From contig CABRNK010000019.1 in assembly GCA_902472305.1 (NCBI GenBank), positions 1-59,780 of the forward strand: 59,780 nucleotides of DNA, given 5' to 3'. Below are positions 41,555-49,712 of this stretch, one piece after another. Numbering within the stretch: position 1 is the stretch's first letter; every line of letters begins with the position of its first letter. The stretch is from Hominenteromicrobium sp900549945. Lineage in GTDB: Bacteria; Bacillota; Clostridia; Oscillospirales; Acutalibacteraceae. The notes beneath the pieces were generated by a model. That model saw only the letters and a program-made list of their open reading frames with translations. It was not told where the DNA came from and did no database searches. A program made the position numbers and the translations under genes.

Positions 41555-42097
41555 TCAGGTGTTGTGCAGCTCTGTGTCGAGAAAAACGCGCGAGCCGGTC
41601 GCGCCGCGCTGGCCCTGATATTTGCCGCGGTACGGCTTTTCCGCGGCGGCGTCCATCTGCGCGAAGACGAGCTGGCCGACGCGCCGCCCGGCGGTGAGCT
41701 CGATCGCGCAGCGGTTCGCGTTAAACAGCTCGAGCGTGATCTCCCCCTCAAAGCCCGGGTCCACCCAACCGGCGTTCTGGATGAAAAGCCCCATGCGGCC
41801 GAGCGAGCTGCGGCCCTCCACAAACGCCGTGAGATCGTCCGGCAGGGCGAAATATTCCATCGTGGTGGCGAGCACGAATTGGTCGGGCAGAAGCAGGTAG
41901 CGCTCCGTTTCAATCGTCTTATAGGCGATCTCGCGGTCCATCGCGATGATGCCGGACGAGGAATCCTCGACGATGCTGAACGTGCTGCCGAGGCGGATGT
42001 CGACGCTGGCGGGTTGGATTTGGCTGGCCTCGACCGGCTCGATCGTCAGCGTGCGGTCGAGGAGCATGCGGCGGATCGTTTTATCGGATAAAATCAT
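41555..42097 (-). CDS. dcd: dCTP deaminase
   Basis: 180 residues. Converts dCTP to dUTP (or directly to dUMP in bifunctional forms) for thymidylate synthesis. Hallmarks: MILSDKTIRRML start, PASVDIRLGS near residue 29, VEGRSSLGRMGLFIQNAGW (residues ~93-111) and DPGFEGEITLELFN with the catalytic Glu. The ATG overlaps the cca stop by 4 bases, so cca-dcd is an operon. Whether it is mono- or bifunctional cannot be decided by eye. Confidence 0.95.
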   Translation of the reverse strand: MILSDKTIRRMLLDRTLTIEPVEASQIQPASVDIRLGSTFSIVEDSSSGIIAMDREIAYKTIETERYLLLPDQFVLATTMEYFALPDDLTAFVEGRSSLGRMGLFIQNAGWVDPGFEGEITLELFNANRCAIELTAGRRVGQLVFAQMDAAAEKPYRGKYQGQRGATGSRVFLDTELHNT

Positions 42098-43473
42098 TGT
42101 TCGTCCTTTCCGGGTGCGCGCGGCGCGCCCTTTTTGCGTTCCATGTATTTTTCCACGCGGCGCAGCAGCGCACCGCGGTCGTTTTTGAGGCTGCCGTCGA
42201 CCACATCGCGCAGCAGGCCGTTCAGCATTTCCCCGATTTCACGGCCGTGCAGGCCGCGCGCGGCGAGGTCGTCGCCGTTCACTTGAAGCTGCTTTAGGGT
42301 GCGGCAGAAGCCCTCGGCCTCGAGGCGGCGCGCCTGTGCTTCCGCCTCCCAAAGCGCCGAAAGGCGCGGCGCGACGAATTCCGGCGCGTGGGCGGCGCTG
42401 TCCGCGCGGGCGATGTCGAGCAGCTTGTAGAATAGGGGGAAGCCGAGCGATGCGATCAGCCGGCGGAGCTTGACCGGGCGCATCGGGAAATGGAGGTCGT
42501 GCAGCTCGACGAGCGTGACGACCTCGCGCAGCGTGCGGTTATCGCAGTGCAGCGTGTGCAGCGCGCTGCGGGCGATCTCGGCGCTTTTGGCCGGGTGGCC
42601 GTAAAAGTGGTCGAAGCCGTCTGCGCCGGTTGTGCGGCAGGGACCCTTGCCGGTGTCGTGCAGGAGCACCGCGAGCCGCACGGTTTCGTCGGGCGGCGCG
42701 GCCTCAAGCGCGTGCAGCGTGTGCTCGAACACGTCGTAGATGTGGTAGCGGCTGTGCTGCGGGACGCCGCAGAGCACGGAAAGCTCCGGCACGGCGGCAA
42801 ACAGCAGCGCCGGGCAGATGCGCAGCGCGTCTGCGGCGTGCGGCGCGGTCAGCGTCTTTTTGAGTTCGACAAAAATGCGCTCCTTAGCGACGCGGGCGAT
42901 CAGCCTGTACTGTGCTTTTAAGGCGCGCCGCGTCTCGGGCGCGAGCGCAAAGCCGAGCACGGCCGAAAAGCGGACGGCGCGGAACAGCCGCAGGGCGTCC
43001 TCCGAAAAACGCGCTTCAGAGTCGCCGACACAGCGGATTACGCCGCGGCTGAGATCCTCGCGCCCGCCGAACGGGTCGATCAGCCCCTCCGTCTCGCTGT
43101 AGGCGATCGCGTTGATCGTAAAGTCGCGCCGGGCGAGGTCATCCTCAATCGCGGCGGCGAACGAAACGCTGTCCGGCCGCCGCCCGTCGGAGTAAGCGCC
43201 GTCGATGCGGAAGGTCGTGATCTCATACGGTGCGCCGCCGAGCAGCACGGTTATGGTGCCGTGCCGGATGCCGGTTTCGATGACCGGAAGATCCCGAAAA
43301 ACGGCCTTCGTTTCTTCGGGGCGCGCGTCGGTCGCGATGTCCCAGTCGTGCGGGGTGCGCCCGAGCAGGCTGTCACGCACGCAGCCGCCGACCGCATAGG
43401 CGCGGTATCCGGCGCCCGCGAGACGCGATACAATCACCTTGCAGGCGTCGGGCATTGAAATTTGTAGGTTCAC
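42094..43473 (-). CDS. cca: CCA tRNA nucleotidyltransferase with HD domain
   Basis: 459 residues. The class II nucleotidyltransferase head has YAVGGCVRDSLLGRTPHDWD with the metal-binding Asp pair (DWD) and EETKAVF, then RRDFTINAIAY and RFSEDALRLFRAVRFSA. An HD domain follows (AVLLHDTGKGPC near residue 248, HLxxH-like downstream), as in longer Firmicutes versions. It adds or repairs the CCA end of tRNAs; the HD part may give phosphohydrolase activity. The tRNA-Leu here encodes CCA, so repair may be its main role for that tRNA. Confidence 0.93.
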   Translation of the reverse strand: MNLQISMPDACKVIVSRLAGAGYRAYAVGGCVRDSLLGRTPHDWDIATDARPEETKAVFRDLPVIETGIRHGTITVLLGGAPYEITTFRIDGAYSDGRRPDSVSFAAAIEDDLARRDFTINAIAYSETEGLIDPFGGREDLSRGVIRCVGDSEARFSEDALRLFRAVRFSAVLGFALAPETRRALKAQYRLIARVAKERIFVELKKTLTAPHAADALRICPALLFAAVPELSVLCGVPQHSRYHIYDVFEHTLHALEAAPPDETVRLAVLLHDTGKGPCRTTGADGFDHFYGHPAKSAEIARSALHTLHCDNRTLREVVTLVELHDLHFPMRPVKLRRLIASLGFPLFYKLLDIARADSAAHAPEFVAPRLSALWEAEAQARRLEAEGFCRTLKQLQVNGDDLAARGLHGREIGEMLNGLLRDVVDGSLKNDRGALLRRVEKYMERKKGAPRAPGKDEQ

Positions 43474-43516
43474 CTGAAATCACATCGTTTCTGCGGGTTG
43501 AGGGAGGCGGAGGAGG

Positions 43517-44488
43517 TCACTCCGCAAAGATCGCCGTATTGCGCGACCAAGAGCCGAAGGTGAGGCCGAGCCGCACGGAAAACGGCATATCCTCATAGGC
43601 TTCAAAGCGCGTCGCCGCAAGAAAATCGGCGATCGAATAGGTTGTTTCCACGCCGCGGCTTGGGCTCAAGACAGAGATCGCATCGGCCTCGGCATCGAGC
43701 GCAGTCACAACCGCGTACTGTAGGCGCATGTCCCCGCCGTCCGCCGCGGCGAGCAGGACGATGACCGGGCGGTCTGCGCGGAGGCTCTCGTAGATCTGCA
43801 CGAGCAGGTCGCGGTTCGACATGCCGGTCCTGAGCTGCACGCGCTCCGCGGAAAGCGCCGATTCCATACAGGCGGCGATTTCGGAGGGGAAGACCACTTC
43901 CGTCTTTACGGCAATCGCGTCGTCCGCGACGGGCGCACCGAGCTTCGCGCATACGATCTGCGCCGCCGCAAAGCCGTCGTTTTCGGCTGTATCACCGACC
44001 GTAAGGCCGGCTGTGGAAACCGGCTCTGCGTATTTGCTGCTTTGATAGATCGTCGTGTAGGCGTCGTCCGTCAGGAAAGCGGCGGCGAGATCCTTCAGCC
44101 AGAAGCCGCCGCATACGAGCAGGACGAAAACGAGCAGAACGGAGAGCTCGCGCAGGATGTGCCTTGCGGCCTGCTTCGGGGTTTCGCCGCTGTAGAGGTG
44201 CTTTGGAAGCGTGCGCCGCTGTGCCGTGCGCCGCGGTGCGGCGGGGCGGGGGGCTCGGGCCGGTGCGGGCTCTGCGGCAGGCGGTGCGGCCTTTCGCGCA
44301 GCAAAGCTCTCATCGAGCACGGTCGGCTTATCGAAGGCAATTGTTTCCGCCTCTGCGGCAGGCGCGGCCGTTTCGCCGCTCTGCTCCGAGGGCTTTACGG
44401 GCGCATCCGAAAAGACCTGCTTTGTATATAATTCGTTCGGCTCGCCGCCGGGCACGGACGCCGCTGCGGTCTCGCGTTTTTCCTCCAT
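43517..44488 (-). CDS. Membrane-anchored protein with C39-like peptidase fold
   Basis: About 323 residues. A low-complexity Pro/Ala/Glu/Arg-rich cytoplasmic N-terminus (to ~105) precedes one transmembrane helix (ILRELSVLLVFVLLVCGGFWL, residues ~108-130), then an extracytoplasmic domain. That domain resembles the peptidase_C39_2/BtrH-like papain fold: GFAAAQIVCAKLGAP, LVQIYESLRADRPVIVLLA and YAVVTALDAEADAISVLSP. The residue where a catalytic Cys would be expected reads GFAAA, so the enzyme may be inactive (my alignment by eye). ATG 44488 has only a distant AAAGGA, so the start is uncertain. Confidence 0.6.
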   Translation of the reverse strand: MEEKRETAAASVPGGEPNELYTKQVFSDAPVKPSEQSGETAAPAAEAETIAFDKPTVLDESFAARKAAPPAAEPAPARAPRPAAPRRTAQRRTLPKHLYSGETPKQAARHILRELSVLLVFVLLVCGGFWLKDLAAAFLTDDAYTTIYQSSKYAEPVSTAGLTVGDTAENDGFAAAQIVCAKLGAPVADDAIAVKTEVVFPSEIAACMESALSAERVQLRTGMSNRDLLVQIYESLRADRPVIVLLAAADGGDMRLQYAVVTALDAEADAISVLSPSRGVETTYSIADFLAATRFEAYEDMPFSVRLGLTFGSWSRNTAIFAE

Positions 44489-44587
44489 CTGTAAACGCAC
44501 CGTTCCTTTCTCGTAAAATTCGGGGCATGCGCGCCGGCGGACTCCAGCACAAAGCCGGGGGCGTTTCATGGCGCACTGTTTTTTATA

Positions 44588-44616
44588 AGGATAGCATGAA
44601 TCCCTGCGTTTTTCAA
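44588..44616 (-). promoter_or_regulatory. Promoter of the C39-like gene
   Basis: Minus strand: TTGAAA (44616-44611), a 17-base spacer and TATCCT (44593-44588). It sits in the 380-base divergent gap before ccdA. Confidence 0.65.
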
Positions 44617-44763
44617 TGCAAAATCCCGTTTTGCACGGAAAAGAGCCGCAGCTGTGCCGCCGCGCGGGGCGGCCGATTGACACGCCGGGCGAATCCTGAT
44701 AGAATACGCACAAAAGCGCAGCAGAGCGCGGGCGGGAGCATCGCCTGAAAAAATCCGGCCATT

Positions 44764-44804
44764 GTGACAAAGTCACGGAAATGTGCGCGGCTTTGCGCTA
44801 TACT
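44764..44804 (+). promoter_or_regulatory. ccdA promoter region with GTGAC/GTCAC repeat
   Basis: A perfect inverted repeat GTGACAAAGTCAC (44764-44776) lies 22 bases before a TATACT (44799-44804), with no good -35 at normal spacing. This is the layout of an activator site at a -35-deficient promoter. The rest of the 44489-44868 gap holds the divergent promoter and nothing else I can name. Confidence 0.5.
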
Positions 44805-44868
44805 AAAAATAACAGCCGGGCGCAGACGGCCTGCCGCCCGGGATTTTCGCAGGAGGAGAATGGAATCC

Positions 44869-45531
44869 ATGCAGTACGTCATATCGTTTTTAGAGGGCAT
44901 CATCACGTTTATTTCGCCGTGCCTTTTGCCTATGATCCCGATTTATATTTCCTATTTTGCGGGCGGCGGAGAGCGGACGGCGAAGAAAACCCTGACCGGC
45001 GCGCTCGGGTTTGTCCTCGGCTTCACGGCTGTTTTCATGGCGATGGGCGCGCTGGCGGGTACGGTCGGCAGCTTTCTGCACACGCATCAGACGGCGGTGA
45101 ACATCGTATCGGGGCTGGTTGTGATCTTCTTCGGCCTCAATTTCCTAGGCATTTTCAAGCTGAACCTGTTTAAGGGCAGCAAGCACCGGATGGACACCCG
45201 CGATATGGGCTTTTTTTCGGCGCTGCTCTTCGGCGTGATCTTCTCGCTCGGGTGGACGCCCTGCGTCGGCGCATTTCTCGGCTCCGCGCTGATGCTTGCC
45301 TCGCAGCAGGGGCACGTGCTCGAGGGCACTTTGATGCTGCTGACGTATTCGCTTGGCCTGGGCATCCCGTTCGTCCTCAGCGCGGTGCTGATCGATTATC
45401 TGAAATCGGCGTTTAACTGGATCAAGAAAAATTACAGAATTATCAATATCGTCAGCGGCAGTCTGCTCATCGTGATCGGCGTTTTCATGGCGACCGGCAT
45501 GCTGGGGCGGCTGCTCAGCCTGCTGAGTTAA
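44869..45531 (+). CDS. ccdA: Thiol-disulfide transporter CcdA
   Basis: About 220 residues with six hydrophobic segments. The two redox Cys lie in membrane motifs FISPCLLPMIP (near residue 18) and SLGWTPCVGAFLG (near residue 131). It carries reducing equivalents from cytoplasmic thioredoxin across the membrane. ATG 44869 is chosen because AGGAGGAG ends 10 bases upstream; ATG 44860 is too close to that site. The downstream thioredoxin-like gene, 13 bases away, is the natural partner. Confidence 0.93.
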   Translation: MQYVISFLEGIITFISPCLLPMIPIYISYFAGGGERTAKKTLTGALGFVLGFTAVFMAMGALAGTVGSFLHTHQTAVNIVSGLVVIFFGLNFLGIFKLNLFKGSKHRMDTRDMGFFSALLFGVIFSLGWTPCVGAFLGSALMLASQQGHVLEGTLMLLTYSLGLGIPFVLSAVLIDYLKSAFNWIKKNYRIINIVSGSLLIVIGVFMATGMLGRLLSLLS

Positions 45532-45544
45532 GGAGCGTTTTGCG

Positions 45545-46138
45545 ATGAAAAATAAGAAAATGGTTCTCATTCTCGTCCTCGTATTCGTCGTGCTGCTCGG
45601 CGGCGCGTACGTGCTCTACAGCCGGTTCAGCGACGATTTCAAGCAGGAGCAGCTCAGCGGGCAGGCAGCTTCGAATGCGGGCGATTCAGCCTCCTCCGGC
45701 GCAGACGGCAAGGAAAAGCAGGCCGCGCCCGATTTTACCGTGTACGATGCGGACGGCAATGCGGCGCAGCTTTCGGACTATATCGGAAAGCCGATCGTGC
45801 TCAACTTCTGGGCAAGCTGGTGCGGCCCGTGCAAGAACGAGATGCCCGAGTTCAACGAAAAATCCATCGAGCTCGAGGGCAAGGTGCAGTTTTTGATGGT
45901 GAACATGACGGACGGCAGCCGCGAAACGCTGGATACGGCCAAGGCGTACGTGGAAAGCGAGGGCTTTACGTTCCCGGTTCTGTACGATACGGACATCGAC
46001 GCCGCCAACACCTACAGGGTTTACTCTCTGCCCACCACGTATTTCATCGACGAAAACGGCGGCTTGACGGCGCGCGCCTCGGGCACGATCGACGCGGCTA
46101 CGCTGCAAAAGGGCATCGATATGATTTATACGGAGTAA
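45545..46138 (+). CDS. TlpA/ResA-like membrane-anchored thioredoxin
   Basis: 197 residues. An N-terminal uncleaved signal anchor (residues ~6-27) and a Ser/Gly/Ala linker precede an extracytoplasmic thioredoxin fold: APDFTVYDADG, LNFWASWCGPCKNEMPEF with the redox WCGPC (near residues 93-97), and cis-Pro in SLPTTYFID. It should receive electrons from CcdA and reduce extracytoplasmic disulfides or methionine sulfoxide reductase partners. AGGAG lies before ATG 45545. It forms a two-gene operon with ccdA. Confidence 0.93.
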   Translation: MKNKKMVLILVLVFVVLLGGAYVLYSRFSDDFKQEQLSGQAASNAGDSASSGADGKEKQAAPDFTVYDADGNAAQLSDYIGKPIVLNFWASWCGPCKNEMPEFNEKSIELEGKVQFLMVNMTDGSRETLDTAKAYVESEGFTFPVLYDTDIDAANTYRVYSLPTTYFIDENGGLTARASGTIDAATLQKGIDMIYTE

Positions 46139-46169
46139 GCGGGAAAATCCGAAATATTTTGCGCGGCGC

Positions 46170-46198
46170 TTGAAAACCGGCGGCGGTTCATGTATAAT
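46170..46198 (+). promoter_or_regulatory. Promoter of the SEC-C protein gene
   Basis: TTGAAA (46170-46175), a 17-base spacer and TATAAT (46193-46198), 45 bases before the ATG; close to consensus. Confidence 0.82.
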
Positions 46199-46243
46199 CA
46201 AGGACAAAGCTCAAAGATTGTTATACGAAAAGGATGAAGCATC

Positions 46244-46735
46244 ATGGCACTTTTTAAAGATTGGCAGGACTTTGCCGACCAAAAATCCGCGCAGCCCGAC
46301 GCGCAGCAGTTCTGGGCGGGCTACTTTCTGCGTGAGAAGGATTTTTACGCGGAGCTTCTGAAAAGCGAGCCGGTTTCCGGCACGGTGCAGGCGCTCGCGG
46401 AGCGCTTTAACGTCGAACTTGTGGAGATGACCGGCTTTCTCGACGGCATCAATGAGAGCCTCAAGACGGCGCTCGACCTCGAGGGCCTGACGGCTGAGAC
46501 CGAGGTTTCGCTCGACTACGACCCCGAGAAGCTCTATTACAACATGGTGGCCGCAAAGGCCGAGTGGCTTTACACGCTGCCCGAGTGGGGGCCGATCCTC
46601 ACAGAGGAGAAGCGCCGCGAGCTCTACAAGGCGCAGAAGTCCTCGACGACGGTCGTCAAGGGCCCGAAGGTCGGCCGCAACGACCCGTGCCCCTGTGGAA
46701 GCGGCAAAAAGTATAAGAAGTGCTGCGGCCGCTGA
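46244..46735 (+). CDS. SEC-C motif protein
   Basis: 163 residues. A helical acidic N-terminal ~140 residues (FKDWQDFADQKSAQPDA onward) is followed by a C-terminal zinc-binding SEC-C motif (GRNDPCPCGSGKKYKKCCG), like the end of SecA. Standalone proteins of this kind are common in Clostridia, and their role is unknown; ribosome or SecB-like interactions have been proposed for related SEC-C proteins. It is monocistronic with a clear promoter and terminator. Confidence 0.85.
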   Translation: MALFKDWQDFADQKSAQPDAQQFWAGYFLREKDFYAELLKSEPVSGTVQALAERFNVELVEMTGFLDGINESLKTALDLEGLTAETEVSLDYDPEKLYYNMVAAKAEWLYTLPEWGPILTEEKRRELYKAQKSSTTVVKGPKVGRNDPCPCGSGKKYKKCCGR

Positions 46736-46743
46736 GCCGGAGG

Positions 46744-46772
46744 AAATGCGCAGGCGTTCCCTGCGCATTTTT
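46744..46772 (+). terminator. Terminator after the SEC-C gene
   Basis: An 11-bp stem AAATGCGCAGG with its complement (46744-46754 with 46760-46770) ends in TTTTT. Confidence 0.88.
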
Positions 46773-46834
46773 CAATAGACGCATTCCCCGGGAAATGAAC
46801 GGGGCGCACCGGAAAGGCGGAGGAGAAAAAAGCA

Positions 46835-48053
46835 ATGGGCTGTAAAAAGCTGTATCTTGAAAGCATGGAGGCGCTGGCCTGTACGGCGTCCGTCGTGGCC
46901 TGCACGCCGCGGGAGGACGGCGGGTTCGACGTGGAGACCGACCGCACGACGCTCTTTCCCGAGGGCGGTGGCCAGCGCAGCGATACCGGCATGATGGACG
47001 GCGCGCGCATTTCGCACTGCCGCGAGGAAAACGGCACGGTGCTGCACAAGACGGACAGGCCGTTCGCGCCGGGCGATACGGTGCATATCGAGGCGGACGC
47101 CGCGGTGCGCCGCGTGCACACGCAGCAGCATACCGGCGAGCACCTGCTCTCGTTCGCTTACCACCATTTGTTCGGCGCGGAAAACATCGGCTTTCACATG
47201 TCGGCTGACTCTGCAACGATCGACCTCGACCGCATGCTGACTGACGCGGAGATCGCACAGGGCGAGGCGTATGCGAATGAGCTCGTGTGGTCGGACCATG
47301 CGGTGCGCATTTTTACGGTCGCCGCCGCCGCGCTGCCCGGTCTGCCGCTGCGCAAGAAAAATGAGGCGCTTACAGGGGATGTGCGCATCGTGGAAATCGA
47401 GGGCGGGGAGATGTGCACCTGCTGCGGCACGCACTTCACGCACACCGCGCCGGTCGGGCTCATCAAGGTGCTCGAACACGCGCGCTACAAGCAGGGCTGC
47501 CGCCTCACGTTTGTCTGCGGCGCGCTGGCGCTGCGGCATTTCGAGGCGGAAAACAGCATGCTGCGCCGCACGGCTGCGCGGCTCTCCGCAAAGCCGGCGG
47601 GCGTGCTCGAGGCGGTAATTCACCGGGAAGCGCAGCTTGCGGATTTGCAGGCAGCGCTGCGGCAGAAGAATGCGCAGCTCGCCGCGCTCTATGCGGAAAG
47701 GCTTCTCGCGGAAAGCACGGCCTGCGCGGGCTTCCGGCTTCCGGCTTGCGGCGGCGGTTCTGCCGGGGGAAATCGACCTGTGCCGCACGGCGGCGGAATC
47801 GCTGTGCGCCGCGGGCGATGTTCTCGCGGTTCTGCTCAGCGCGGAGGGGACGCGCTTTCGCTATGTCTGCATGGCGGGCGCGCGCTGCCCGGCGGACTGC
47901 CGAACGGCGGCGAAGCGGCTGTGCGAATCGCTCGGGGCAAAGGGCGGCGGCAGCGAAAAAGCGGCGCAGGGCAGCTTTGAATACGGCGGGGCGCACGGCG
48001 CGCTGCTGGAAAAGATCGGGGAGGTGCTTGCCGATGGCTGTCTCGCGCCTTGA
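46835..48053 (+). pseudogene. AlaX-type alanyl-tRNA editing protein, frameshifted by a 7-bp duplication
   Basis: The first ~300 codons encode an AlaRS-like editing domain: LFPEGGGQRSDTG, the zinc motif HTQQHTGEHLLSF (HxxxH) near residue 100, and MCTCCGTHFTHTAP with the remaining ligands (C...H). The DHHA1-like C-terminus continues in another frame (AAAVLPGEIDLCRTAAESL to ...GALLEKIGEVL, stop 48051-48053). The break is at 47729-47747, where GGCTTCC is tandemly repeated. Removing one copy restores one frame of 403 codons. Unrepaired, the zero frame runs on to 47980 in nonsense sequence. The editing domain itself is intact, so the product could keep some activity. A sequencing error is possible. 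Confidence 0.82.
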
Positions 48054-48432
48054 GGCGTTTCTGCCGCACCCGGTCGAGACGGTGTGGCGTATCGTGACGG
48101 ATTATGCGGACTGCGGCTGGCGCAGCGATCTGGAGCGCGTCGAGACGCACGGCGCGGGCGGCTTCACCGAGTACGCGAAGGGCGGTTATGCGACGCGCTT
48201 CAACGTCACGGCGGAAATTCCGTGCCGCCGGTGGGCGTTCCGGCTGGAAAACGGCAATATGGCCGGCGAATGGACCGGCGATTTTGAAGCGCAGGGCGGC
48301 GGGACGCGGATCGTCTTTACAGAGAGGGTGCGCGTGAAAAAGCTGTGGCTGCGTCCGTTTGCGGGGTTCTACCTCCGGCGGCAGCAGAGCGTGTATCTGC
48401 GCGATCTTCTGAAAGCGCTTGAAAAAGTGTGA
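48034..48432 (+). CDS. SRPBCC (START-like) family protein
   Basis: 132 residues with the polyketide-cyclase/START-like pattern: an N-terminal strand (SRLEAFLPHPVETVWRIVTDY), a beta-grip with TRFNVTAEIPCRRWAFRLENG and GEWTGDFEAQGGGTRIVFTERV, and a C-terminal helix. Such proteins bind hydrophobic ligands; the ligand here is unknown. ATG 48034 follows GGGGAGGTG and overlaps the end of the AlaX gene by 20 bases, so the two are translationally linked when the AlaX frame is intact. Confidence 0.82.
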   Translation: MAVSRLEAFLPHPVETVWRIVTDYADCGWRSDLERVETHGAGGFTEYAKGGYATRFNVTAEIPCRRWAFRLENGNMAGEWTGDFEAQGGGTRIVFTERVRVKKLWLRPFAGFYLRRQQSVYLRDLLKALEKV

Positions 48433-48465
48433 ACGGGGCGGCCTTTATGGGCCGTCCCGTTCTCC
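48431..48465. terminator. Hairpin between convergent SRPBCC and sigG genes
   Basis: A 13-bp stem (48431-48443 with 48450-48462, one wobble) begins at the stop codon of the SRPBCC gene. The T-run is poor. Confidence 0.65.
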
Positions 48466-48480
48466 GTGGAAAAGCGCGCC

Positions 48481-49260
48481 TTAAAGCTCGCTTTTGATTT
48501 TGCGCATCGCGCCTTTCTCTAAGCGGGAAACCTGTGCCTGCGAGATGCCGATCTCCTCGGCGACCTCGGTCTGCGTTTTGCCGTCGATAAAGCGCATCGA
48601 GAGGATTTTTTTCTCGCGCGGACTCAGCTCGTGGATGGCCTCCTTGATCGCGATCTCCTCGAGCCAGTCACCGTCCGTCGTGCCGCCTTTGATTTGGTCC
48701 ATGATGTAGATGGTGTCGCCGCCGTCGGAGAAAACCGGCTCGTAGAGCGAGACGGGCTCGACGATCGCCTCGAGCGCAATCACGACGTCCTCGGGCGGCA
48801 GGCCGAGCGCCTCGGCGATTTCGGTGATGTTCGGCTCGCGGCCCTTTTCGTTCGTGATCTGCTCCTTCATCTGCATCGCGCGGTAGGCGGTGTCGCGCAT
48901 GGAGCGGCTGACGCGCACGGCGTTGTTGTCGCGCAGAAAGCGCTTCACCTCGCCTGAAATCATCGGCACGCCGTAGGTGGAAAACATCACCTCGTGGCGC
49001 GGGTCGAAATTATCGATGGCCTTGATCAGCCCGATGCAGCCGACCTGAAAGAGGTCGTCCGGGTTCTCGCCGCGGCTCGTAAAGCGCTGGATAACGCTGA
49101 GCACCAGCCGCAGATTGCCGTAAATCAGCTTGTCGCGCGCGGCCTTGTCGCCGTGCCGGCTGCGGTCCAGCAGCTCGCGCATCTCGTCGTTTTTGAGTGT
49201 TTGCAGCTTTGCGGTGTTTACGCCGCAGATCTCGACCTTGCTCTGTGCATAAGCGTACAT
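48481..49260 (-). CDS. sigG: Sporulation sigma factor SigG (late forespore)
   Basis: 259 residues, the family size. N-terminal KVEICGVNTAKLQTLKNDEM is diagnostic of SigG. Region 2 includes DLFQVGCIGLIKAIDNFDP and FSTYGVPMISGEVKRFLRDN. Region 4 ends with TQTEVAEEIGISQAQVSRLE, the -35 recognition helix-turn-helix. It directs forespore genes after engulfment. GGAGGT lies 8 bases before ATG 49260 but is buried in a 15-bp hairpin (49267-49299). A YlmC/YmxH-type gene is divergent. In many Bacillota sigG follows spoIIGA-sigE; here those genes are absent upstream. Confidence 0.96.
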   Translation of the reverse strand: MYAYAQSKVEICGVNTAKLQTLKNDEMRELLDRSRHGDKAARDKLIYGNLRLVLSVIQRFTSRGENPDDLFQVGCIGLIKAIDNFDPRHEVMFSTYGVPMISGEVKRFLRDNNAVRVSRSMRDTAYRAMQMKEQITNEKGREPNITEIAEALGLPPEDVVIALEAIVEPVSLYEPVFSDGGDTIYIMDQIKGGTTDGDWLEEIAIKEAIHELSPREKKILSMRFIDGKTQTEVAEEIGISQAQVSRLEKGAMRKIKSEL

Positions 49261-49266
49261 AAAACT

Positions 49267-49303
49267 CTACCTCCGAACAAAAAGTTTGTCCGGAGGTAGT
49301 ATG
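49267..49303 (-). promoter_or_regulatory. sigG leader hairpin covering the Shine-Dalgarno, with CATACTA
   Basis: On the minus strand 49299-49285 can pair with 49281-49267: 15 bp, one G-U, 3-base loop. The 3' arm contains GGAGGT (49274-49269), the ribosome site of sigG. CATACTA, a good match to a forespore sigma -10 element, lies at 49303-49297 and overlaps the 5' arm. A transcript starting about 7 bases beyond it would lack half of that arm. Confidence 0.75.
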
Positions 49304-49348
49304 CGCCGCAAAAAGGCGGCTTAATCCACAAAAGGAAAAATCACGCCG

Positions 49349-49379
49349 GCATAAAATTCTGCGCGCCGCGCATAAAATA
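49349..49379 (+). promoter_or_regulatory. Candidate sporulation-type promoter before ylmC
   Basis: GCATA (49349-49353) and CATAAAATA (49371-49379) are 17 bases apart, resembling GCATR / CATAnnnTA forms used by sporulation sigma factors. It ends 33 bases before the ylmC-like start. No vegetative promoter is evident. Confidence 0.45.
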
Positions 49380-49411
49380 GCCTGATACAAAATTTGGACG
49401 GAGGCGGTTTT

Positions 49412-49702
49412 ATGCTGACAAGAATCGGGGACATGCGCAGCCGCGAGGTGATCAGCGTCCGCGACGGCGCGCGGATCGGCTATCTCGGCGACATTGAGAT
49501 CGATACGGCGAGCGCCTCGCTCGCGGCGATCGTCGTGTACGGGCGCTCGCGCTTTTTTGGGCTGTTCGGCCACGAATCCGACTGCGTGATCCCGTGGAGC
49601 GACATCACAACGATCGGCGAGGACGCGGTGCTGGTCGATTACGCGGTGCCCAAGCGCGCCCAAAAGCGCAGCTTTCTCGCGAGCTTTTTTGAAAACGGAT
49701 GA
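49412..49702 (+). CDS. YlmC/YmxH family sporulation protein (PRC-barrel)
   Basis: 96 residues forming a single PRC-barrel: MLTRIGDMRSREVISVRDGARIG, YLGDIEIDTASASLAAIVV, then GRSRFFGLFG and IPWSDITTIGEDAVLVD. YlmC/YmxH proteins are small sporulation-associated proteins of uncertain molecular role. ATG 49412 has GGAGG 7 bases upstream. The gene is divergent from sigG, a common neighbourhood in Clostridia. Confidence 0.87.
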   Translation: MLTRIGDMRSREVISVRDGARIGYLGDIEIDTASASLAAIVVYGRSRFFGLFGHESDCVIPWSDITTIGEDAVLVDYAVPKRAQKRSFLASFFENG

Positions 49703-49712
49703 GCGGTGCACA

